A stretch of DNA of 7,401 bases. Source: Betaproteobacteria bacterium. Lineage in GTDB: Bacteria > Pseudomonadota > Gammaproteobacteria > Burkholderiales > Burkholderiaceae. The notes under the pieces are model-generated. The model was not told the origin of the DNA. It made no database searches and saw only the letters and a program-made list of their open reading frames with translations. The stretch spans positions 1 through 7,401 of the forward strand of contig RFXC01000206.1 of NCBI GenBank assembly GCA_009921765.1, written 5' to 3'. Below, piece after piece: positions 1-7,401 of this stretch (positions are counted from its first letter, which is position 1; every line of letters starts with the position of its first letter). Made by a program: the position numbers and the translations under genes.

Positions 1-3000
1 CCTCACGACAGATCAGGTTCGGGCGATGGAGTCGGGTGATTTTGCGGGGCTTGAACCGTTCCAGGTTGCAGCGCTTCTAAGCGATCAGGTTGCTGTCCTT
101 GAAACTGCCGATTTGAAAGGGCTGTCGACCTCTCAGGTAGGCCAACTACGCGCAGACCAGCTTCGCGCTTTGAATACGGCGCAAATCCTTGCGCTTGAGC
201 CCGATGACTTCAGGGCAATCGGGACAGCCGGCCTGGCAGCGCTGCGTACAGATCAGGTTGCCGCCCTTGAAGAGGCGGACATCATCGCCCTTGAAACCGC
301 CCAACTTGCCGCAATGGGAACGGATCAGGTTGCTGCGCTCAGGGCCGCACAAATCGGTTGGCTGCAGAATTTCGATATCGCTGCGTTCCGAACCGATCAA
401 ATTGCAGTCCTAACGACGGCGCAGGCCGATGCTTTCGAGGCTGCGGACGCTCAGGCGATCCGGCCTGCGCAGATTTCAGCGCTGTCAACCCAAGCCGTCG
501 CGGCGATTCGCGATGCGCGCTTCTCGGAATTTGATTCGTCGCAAATCGCGGCATTCCGAACCGATCAAATCGTTGCTTTCACCCAGGCGCAGGCGCTACG
601 TTTGTCGGTTGGCCAAGTTCAAGCGCTCACTTCTGATCAGCTTCCGGCGCTACAAACTGCAGACTTCGCGATGTTTGCGAAGGATCGCCTCGCAGCGATT
701 TTGCCCGACCGGATCGTTGCGCTCACGACTGCCCAGCTTGCCACCCTCGATGCGGATGAACTGAATGCGCTGATTACCGAGCAGATCGCCGCGATCTCGA
801 CGAATCAGCTCGTATCGCTCACAAGCGCCCAGATCGGCTCTCTTGATCTGTTGCATCTCTCCGCCCTGAGTACGGATCAAGTGGCGGCCCTGACCAGCTC
901 GCAACTGGACGGTCTCGACGCAGCGGACATCACCAACCTGCTCCCTGCGCAGGCGGCGGCGTTGCGGGTCGCCCAACTTGACACGCTTACCAGCGACCAG
1001 ATTGCAGGACTTGAGACAGCGGACATCCAGCAGATGACCGCCACCGCGCTCGCGTCGCTCGACAGCGACCAAATGCTTGCGCTGGTGCCCGCGCACTTTG
1101 CCGCCATGTCGACGGGGCAGCTCAGCGCCCTAGTGACCGAGGTGGTGTCTGCGCTGGACAAAAGCGATATTGCTGCGCTGTCTACCGCCCAGCTCGTTTC
1201 GCTGACCGATGCGCAGATTACTGCGCTGCGTACTGATCAGATCGCAGAGATCAGCGACGCCCGCGTCACTGCGCTCACCACATCGCAGATCGTTGCACTG
1301 GAAACGTCCGATTTCCGGGCGCTCACGGAACTGCAGATCAAGGCGCTGACCACCGCGCAGTGGGTTGCAGCGCAACCCGCCGACATCAGCGCGCTCTCCA
1401 CCGACCAGCTGATTGTTCTCAATACCAACCAGCTTCGCGCGCTAGAGACGGCCGATATCTCTGCGCTGTCAACGGAGCAAGCAGTCAGCCTGCTCGAATC
1501 GCAGGTTCGCGCGCTGACAGGCTCTCAGATCGCTGCGATCGAGACGCGCGACATCGTGGTGTTGAGAACCGTACAGATTGAAGCGCTCACTACCGCGCAA
1601 ACCGTTGCGCTTACCACCGGCCAGATCGCAGCGCTGCGGACGGATCAGATTCTTGCGCTGGAGACCGCCGACATCGCGGCGCTCACCACCGCTGCGGTAG
1701 CTGCCTTGCGTACCGACCAGATCGTGGCGCTCGAAGCCACTGACGTCGGTGCGCTCACCTTTGACGGCGTTCAGGCACTTCGTACGGATCAGATTGCTGC
1801 GCTGGAAACGGCAGATGTTGCGCAGCTTTCCACCGCGCAGCTTGTTGCACTGCGACCAGAGCAAATTACGGCGCTTCGTACCGATCAGGTCAGAGCGATC
1901 ACGCCGCAGCGCCTGTCGGCACTGACGACGAATCAAATCATCGCGCTTGACAGCGCCGACTTCACAGGGATGGCGGTTGACCAGCTCAAGCAACTGACGA
2001 CCACTCAGGTCGTGGCGATGGAACGCGATGACTTCATCGCGCTTGCCACCGATCAGATTGCCGCGCTGCTCACGTCGCAGATTCCTTCGCTTCAGACCGA
2101 GGATGTGGTCGCGCTCAGCACGGCACAAATTTCGGCGCTGACTGCCACCCAAATTCCGTCGTTCACGACGGGTCAGATTACTGTTATCGAGACCCGTGAT
2201 CTGGTTGCGATGGGGACGCACCAGATTGCTGCACTCACCACGGCACAGATCCAGGCGCTCACGACGGGACAGGTCCGTGCGTTGGAAACCGAAGACCTGG
2301 TTGCGCTGAGCACCTCGCAGTTGGTTGCGCTTCGCACCAGCCAGATCGCGGTGCTGCGTACCGATCAAATCGTTGCGCTCGATGACGATGACTTCACGGC
2401 GCTTACAACCGGGCAGATCGTTGCGCTCACGACGCAGCACGTCAGAGCGCTTGAAACTGACGATATTGCCGCGCTGACTTTCGCCCAGATCGCTGCGTTG
2501 ACGTCTGGTCAAATTCAGGCGCTGCGCACCGACCATGTCGTGGCGCTTGACCCGCTTGATGTGGCGAAGCTGTCGACCGAACAGGTGGCCTCGTTCCTGC
2601 CGGGGCAAATCACTGTCCTCGGTACGGAAGATATCGGTGGCATGTCGGCTACGCAGCTCGGCGCTCTCACCACCGAGCAGATGCCTGCGCTCGAGTCGGG
2701 TGACCTATCTGTCCTGAACACCACGCAGCTCGCGGCCTTCAGCACGGCGCAGATGCGTGCAATCGCGACGGATGATGTAGTCGGGTTCACGACCACCCAG
2801 ATTTCTCGTTTGGCGGCATCGCAGCTGGCTGCGCTGTCCACCGCATCAACGGCGGCGTTGCGCACGGAGCAGGTGGCCGCCATCACTACCGCGCAGGTCG
2901 CTGAGCTCACCACCGGCCAGATCGCTGCGCTCGAAACGCAACATATCGTTGCACTGCCCGCGAACAGGATCGCTGCGCTCACGACTGCCCAGGTTGTTGC

Positions 3001-6000
3001 GCTGGATACGGCCGATATGCCGGTTCTCGGCAGCGCGCAGATTTCGCAGCTGACCACGGCGCAGATTGGCGTTATCGAGACACGCGATATCGTTGCGCTC
3101 ACCAGCGCGCAGATTGCGCTCCTCAGCAGCTCGCAGGTGGCAGCGCTCAGTACCGCACAAATCGTGGCACTGGGCACCGATGATGTGGCGGGGCTCACCA
3201 CTCGGCAGGTGCCGGCGCTGACCACGACGCAGATCATCGCGCTGGAGACTGCGGATATTGCGGCGCTGCTCACTTCGCAGTTGAGTGTGGTAACGGCCGC
3301 GCAGTTCGGCGCATTCGAGACGGCAGATATCGTTGCGCTGAGTTCCGATCAGATCAAGGTACTGAACACGTCTCAGGTTGCAGCGATGACCGCGGGCCAG
3401 TTGTCCGCGCTGCAAGACGGCGACCTTGCGCTCTTCAATACGCGTCAGATCCAGGCGTTGCTCCCTGCCCAGATTCCGCTCCTTGACAGCGGCGATATCG
3501 CCACCCTGAACACCGAGCAGATCGGATCGCTTTTGCCGGCGCAGGTTGGGGCGATGACCACCGCGCAGGTGGAGGTGCTGGATACCGCCGATATTGCGGC
3601 TTTCAAGACGACGCAGCTCGTTGCGCTGACCTCGGCGCAGATCCCGGTGCTTGGCACGGATGGCATCCTTGCTCTCAGCACGGCACAGATCAGTTCCCTC
3701 ACCGCAGACCAGATTCCGTCACTGACCACTGGCCAGATTGTCGCGCTCGAAACGGCCGATTTCGCAGGGATGAAGACTGGCCAGGTGGCGAGCCTGACCA
3801 CAGCGCAGATCGCTGCCCTGGCGAGCGAAGACGTCCGGGCGCTATCTGCCGCGCATATTTCCGCGCTCAGTACCGGGCAGATACCTTTCCTCGCGACTGA
3901 AGATGTCGCGGGGCTCACTACCGAGCAGGTTGCTGCCCTCACGGTGCAGCAGATTCCGTCGTTCGAAACCGCCGACTTCGCAGCGCTTGGCACGTCCCAG
4001 CTTCGCAGTCTAAGCACGGTGCAGGTTGCGGCGATTACCTCGGCGCAGCTTGCCGCGCTATCGAGCGACCAGATCGCTGCGCTCACGACCTTACAATTGC
4101 CGGCGATTAGTGTCGGCAACATTGGCGCGCTCGACATCTCTGACGTTGTTGCGCTCGATACGACCCAGATCGCCTCGTTCTCCAGTGCACAGATCGCGGT
4201 CTTTTCAACTGCCCAGATCAACGCGCTCGCCACCCAGGACGTGGCTGCGCTTCGTACAGTTCAGGTGGCCGCACTCGGTACGGCGCAGATTCTTGCGCTT
4301 GGGACCGATGACGTCGTTGCCCTGGGTACCGCGCAGATCCAGGCGCTGTCTGACACCCAGATCGGGGCGTTCACCACCGAGCAGGTTGCTGCACTTCAGA
4401 CCGTTGATCTCGCGGCGTTCAAGACGTCGCAAATTCCGGCGCTCACGACAGCCCAGCTGGTCGCGATCGCGGAAGATATCGTTGCGCTTAGCACCGCTCA
4501 GCTGTTCGCGCTGAGCACAGATCAGGTTCCCGCGCTCACCACCGCGCAGGTCGATCTTCTCGACTCGGGCGATATTTCGAGTCTGTCATCCACACAGATC
4601 GCCTCGTTTGGAACGGCCCAACTATTGGCCATCGGCACCGCCGAATTCGCGGGCATGAAGACCACGCAGATTACTGCGCTGACGTCAACGCAGATTCCCG
4701 CGCTGCTGACTGCATCGATTGCCGCGCTGACAACCGCGCAGATCTTCTCGCTCACCACCGCGCAGATCGATGCGCTGACATCCGCTCAACTGCGCGCGAT
4801 CGAAACCGTTGATATCGCGGTTCTCAAGCCGTCGCAGATTGCTGCGCTCAGCACCACAGATATTTCGGTGCTGCGCGATTCGCAGATCGAGGCGCTCACT
4901 ACAGGTCAGGTACCGTTGCTCAGCGCCGCGCAGGTCGCAGCACTCAGCACAGCTCAGCTCGATCAGTTTTCAACTGCCGATCTCACCTCGCTGTTGTCGA
5001 CGCAGGTGGCGGCGCTCACTACTGCCCAGATTGCATCGCTCACCACCACAGAGGTGAGCCTGCTCAAGAGTTCGCAGATTGTTGCGCTCGGTTCTTCGCA
5101 ATTGCGAGCGCTGGGCACGGATGACATCGCGGCGCTTACAACGACGCAAATCGACGCGCTGACGACCGCGCAGATCGCAGCATTGTCCACAGCGCAGGTT
5201 GAGGCGTTTGACGGCACGGACCTGAACGCGTTTTCCACAACCCAGATTGCTACGCTCTCGACAGCCCAACTCGATACGCTCACCACGTCCGAGCTTGCTG
5301 GGCTCGGCACGTCGCTGGTGGCAGCCCTCACCACCGAGCAGATTCGCAGCCTGGCGCAGGCGGATCTTGTTGCGCTCACCACCTCCCAGGCGTCCTCGCT
5401 CGGCACCTCCCAGATTGCGGCGTTGACGACCGTTCAGGTTTCGTTCCTCGAAACGCGTGATGTCGCTGCGCTCAAGACTACGCAGATTCAGGCGTTGTCG
5501 AGTGCGCAGGTTGTTGCACTGGGTATCGCTGGTGTTGAGGCGCTGACCACCGCGCAGCTTGCATCGCTAACGACCATTCAGGTGACGGCGCTCACCACCG
5601 ATCAGGTCACCTCGCTGGATTCCGGTGATTTGATCGCGTTTGGCACGACCCAGGTTGCGGCGCTCACGACTGCGCAACTCGGGGCCATCACGCCTCCGGA
5701 GTTCGGCGCACTGCGCTCGGTGCAGATTGCTGCGCTGGGAACCGGTCAATTGCCGGGTCTTGGTACCGACGATATTCAGGCGCTGGTGTCGGGTCAGATC
5801 CTGGCCTTGTCCAGCGCGCAAATTGTCGCGCTCAGCACCGAGCAGGTCGGGGCATTCACAGCTGACCGGTTCAAGTCATTTAGTAGCGCCCAAATTCCGT
5901 ACTTCAGCGTGGGCCAGATCCAGGCGCTCAGCACGGAAGATGTGAGCCAGATCGGTACCGCCCAGATCGCGGCTTTTGGCACCGGACAGCTGCCCGGGCT

Positions 6001-7401
6001 TGGTACGGATGACATTCGCGCGCTGTCCACAGCGCAGGTGGCGTCGCTTACGACCACGCAGATTGCGGCACTCTCGAGCGGTCAGATTCTCGCGCTCGAG
6101 ACAGCCGATTTCGCCGCGTTGAAGACCACGCAGATCACCGGCTTCACCACAGGGCAGATGTCGTCAATCGGTACCGACGACATTGTTGCCCTGTCGTCTG
6201 CTCAGTCTGCGGCGCTCAGCATTGCCCAGATCCAGGCGCTCAGCACCGAGCAGATTGCTGCGTTCGAAACCAGTGATATCGCGATCTTGCAGGTGTTGCA
6301 GTTCCAGGCGATGTCCAGTGACCAGTTGCAGGCGCTCAGCACCAGTGACATTGCAGCACTGCGCAGCACGACGGTCGCGGCCATTCAGCCGGCACAACTG
6401 CCAGGTCTTGGTACTGACGATATCGTGGCCCTCACCAGCGCGCAGGTTGCCGCCCTGGGCGCGTCGCAGATCGGGGCGCTGTCGTCTGCCCAACTGCTGG
6501 CGTTTGATACTGCCGATATTGCGTCGTTCTCAACTACCCAGTTGGCGGGGCTGACCACCGCGCAGATCGTTGTTCTCGAAACGGCCGATTTCGCGGCAAT
6601 GACGAGCACGCAGATTGCCGGACTCAGCACCGCTCAGGTGGCGGCGCTTGAAACCGGCGATATCGTGGCCTTCAGCACTGCGCAGATCGCCAGTCTCACG
6701 GCAACGCAGGTGCCCGTGCTGGATCGGGCAAAGATCGAAGCGCTCGCCACCGAGGATGTCGCGGCACTCAAAACTACTCAGCTCGCGGCGCTTACCTCCG
6801 CGCAGATTGGCTGGCTGCAGTCAGAAGATATTAATGCGTTGTCCAGCACGCAGGTGACGGGCTTTACCACCTCGCAGATACTCGCACTGCGCAGTGATCA
6901 GATCCTCGCGCTTGCCACGGAAGACATCGCAGGCTTCAAGGTTGAGCAGATTGGTGCGCTCAGCACGGGCCAGATTGATGCCTTGAGCACGGGCCAGATC
7001 GCGGCACTGAAGACCACGCAGGTGGCAGCGTTGAGCACGGCGCAGGTGGCGGTGCTTGGCACCGACGACATCGTTGCGTTCACCACGGCGCAGGTGGCCT
7101 CACTCACCACAGCGCAGTTGCGGGCTCTCGCTGATGATCGCCTGAGGGCGCTCGGTACCCAGGACCTGGCCGCAATGGGAACGGTGCAGCTTGCAGCGTT
7201 CACGACCGCGCAGATCGTTGCTCTTGAATCGGTCGATATTGCTGCAATCAAGTCGTCGAACCTGTCCGCCCTGTCGACCGATCAGGTTCGGGCGCTCGAG
7301 ACAGAGGACGTTGTCGCGCTGTCGACTGCGCAAATTGCTGCGCTGAGTGCTGCACAGTTTGCGGCGCTCGAGGGGCGGCATATTGCCGCGCTGGAAACTG
7401 C
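1..7401 (+). CDS. Internal fragment of a giant octapeptide-repeat protein, open at both ends
   Basis: The reading frame starting at base 2 has no stop in 2,466 codons; the two bases at 7400-7401 begin another codon. No start is assigned: in-frame ATGs such as the one at 26 lie inside repeat units. The whole translation is a tandem array of the unit L1-[S/T]2-T3-x4-[Q/D]5-[I/V]6-x7-A8, 308 units, with no signal peptide, membrane segment or other domain. Position 1 is L, I, M, F or V in every unit except one Ala. T3 (or S/T2) followed by Q/D/E and an aliphatic residue resembles an N-capped short helix, so an alpha-solenoid is my preferred model; a beta-solenoid is the alternative. The chain has no Cys, one Tyr and three Trp, and is acidic. 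I recall similar S/T-x-x-Q-[I/V]-x-x-L stretches in very large proteobacterial proteins, but cannot verify a family. A stalk, adhesin or scaffold role is inference only. The open frame is certain; the function is not. Confidence 0.93.
2..1441 (+). repeat. Degenerate upstream block of the octad array (units 1-60)
   Basis: These 60 octads keep phase but stray furthest from consensus. Position 5 is neither Q, D nor E in 10 of 60 units (for example G in unit 10, A in 21, R in 22, 29, 30 and 53, H in 36 and 46, V in 48), against 20 of the remaining 248. Position 3 is often not T (P, D, A, E, N or V). Codon choice also differs: in units 1-30, 7 of 18 position-5 Gln codons are CAA, against 1 of 19 in the last 30 units. 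Two of the three Trp residues are here, in units 15 and 57. The block may be older, under weaker constraint, or close to the end of the array; which of these applies is inference. Confidence 0.7.
1442..3601 (+). repeat. Central block (units 61-150) with Arg-type 'LRTDQI' and 'LETADI' units
   Basis: These 90 octads are more regular than the upstream block. A recurring pair is an Arg unit, L-R-T-D-Q-I-x-A, directly followed by an acidic unit, L-E-T-A-D-I-x-A, as at units 69-70, 72-73 and 75-76; units 99-100 and 106-107 are looser versions. Lys never occupies position 2 here. The phrase 'V-I-E-T-R-D-[L/I]-V-A' occurs at units 91-92 and 128-129, with a close relative, 'A-I-E-T-R-D-I-V-V', at units 64-65. 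No domain boundary is visible at either edge; the limits mark a gradual change in unit flavour and were chosen by eye. Confidence 0.6.
3602..7401 (+). repeat. Downstream block (units 151-308) with Lys-type 'LKTTQI' and 'LGTDDI' units
   Basis: From unit 151 onward Lys appears at position 2 (units 151, 158, 185, 195, 202, 212, 229, 256, 283, 290, 293, 303) and Arg becomes rarer there. Eleven of these 12 Lys units directly follow a unit with Asp or Glu at position 5. Acidic units of the form L-G-T-D-D-[I/V] become common (units 133, 180, 214, 241, 251, 268 and 295, plus 258 with Ile at position 1). The block contains the array's only phase slip, at 4466..4486, and the only Tyr in the window, at 5900..5902. 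The array runs on past the window edge, so its downstream limit is unknown. Confidence 0.6.
4466..4486 (+). other. Single seven-residue unit (I-A-E-D-I-V-A), the only phase slip in the array
   Basis: Every unit upstream starts in one octad phase and every unit downstream starts one residue earlier. The missing residue lies between position 1 and the Asp at position 5: the usual three residues (as in L-E-T-A-D) are reduced to two, A-E, most simply by loss of T3 or one of its neighbours. The DNA change equals a 3-nt in-frame deletion, or a base miscall or assembly loss of three bases. The unit is acidic and falls where the superperiod predicts an acidic unit (neighbouring acidic units are 184 and 191), so the larger rhythm continues through the slip. 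Confidence 0.85.

Larger units (their letters stand above)
2..7399 (+). repeat. Tandem 24-nt / 8-residue repeat array, 307 octads plus one heptad
   Basis: The DNA period is 24 nt and always in frame, with approximate consensus CTC-ACC-ACC-GCG-CAG-ATC-GCG-GCG. Units 1-187 begin at 24n-22 and units 188-308 at 24n-25, the offset coming from one lost codon. The final codons (L-E-T) start unit 309. Neighbouring units differ at many synonymous and non-synonymous sites, so this is not a recent tandem duplication. The repeat is held together at the protein level: position 1 hydrophobic, position 3 mostly T/S, position 5 Q or D, position 6 I/V/L and position 8 mostly A or another small residue, while positions 2, 4 and 7 vary. 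Acidic position-5 units recur every 3-4 octads and form a superperiod. Confidence 0.95.

Noticed and set aside
26..28. In-frame ATG near the left edge as a possible start
   Set aside because: It occupies the hydrophobic position 1 of an ordinary unit, complete repeat sequence lies upstream, and no ribosome-binding site is evident.
1469..2608. Long antisense open frame (379 codons), with similar shorter ones across the window on both strands
   Set aside because: The 24-nt in-frame period makes every frame repetitive; the reverse complement of the consensus reads roughly R-R-D-L-R-G-G-E without stops. These frames are Arg-rich, end erratically and lack the conserved hydrophobic pattern of the + frame.
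2..7399. CRISPR-like array or other non-coding direct repeats
   Set aside because: There are no identical repeats separated by unique spacers. The units abut, vary mainly at wobble and permissive positions, and keep a single reading frame.
2..7399. TAL-effector-like DNA-binding repeats, because units resemble the L-T-x-x-Q-V-V-A-I start of those repeats
   Set aside because: TAL repeats are about 33-35 residues with a second helix and a variable base-reading pair; here the whole unit is eight residues and nothing matches the second helix. The likeness is that of a common helix-start motif.
2..7399. Unusually dense GATC sites
   Set aside because: Gln-Ile encoded CAG-ATC and Asp-Gln encoded GAT-CAG both create GATC, so the density follows from the repeat consensus and codon choice. 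No separate methylation-related role is visible.
2..7399. Triangular beta-solenoid with three octads per rung
   Set aside because: Not excluded, but ranked lower: stacked beta rungs favour a whole number of units per turn, while the acidic stripe recurs at about 3.4 units, and the Ala/Gln/Leu-rich unit favours helix.
2..7399. Phase-variable simple repeat or assembly artefact
   Set aside because: Units are too diverged for simple slippage, no homopolymer tract is prominent, and 2,466 codons without a stop, with coherent periodicity at two scales, are not expected from a misassembly. Copy number could still be miscounted if reads were short.

Overview
The window is one uninterrupted stretch of protein-coding sequence. 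Reading the + strand from base 2, all 2,466 complete codons (2..7399) are open, and neither a natural start nor a stop is present, so this is an internal slice of a giant gene. I see no intergenic space, RNA gene, promoter, terminator, insertion sequence or second gene. The DNA is GC-rich (roughly 60 % by eye), with third positions strongly favouring G and C (GCG, CAG, ATC, CTG/CTC, ACC). That fits a GC-rich bacterium, most plausibly a proteobacterium; the lineage cannot be fixed from this sequence.

The encoded protein is a pure tandem array of an eight-residue unit (24 nt) with consensus L-[ST]-T-x-[QD]-[IV]-x-A. By hand translation it holds 307 octads and one seven-residue unit, with no spacer and no other domain. 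Region by region: units 1-60 (2..1441) are the most degenerate; units 61-150 (1442..3601) are regular, with frequent 'LRTDQI' and 'LETADI' units; units 151-308 (3602..7399) are regular, with 'LKTTQI' and 'LGTDDI' units. The single phase slip, one residue lost, is at 4466..4486.

Above the octad lies a second, non-integer period. Position 5 is normally Gln but is Asp/Glu in 77 of 308 units. These acidic units recur every 3 or 4 octads and are never adjacent, with a mean near 3.4 octads (about 27 residues, 81 nt). Where an acidic unit is skipped, the in-phase unit usually carries Arg, His, Gly or Ser instead of Gln. Basic position-2 residues and distant motif echoes keep the same phase. I read this as one solenoid turn per about 27 residues, with a chemically distinct stripe along one face. 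The structure is inference; the periodicity can be read directly.

Function is unknown. Length, acidity, lack of Cys and near-lack of aromatic residues suit a very long extracellular stalk or adhesin-like protein, but the secretion signal, anchor or binding domains that would settle this lie outside the window.
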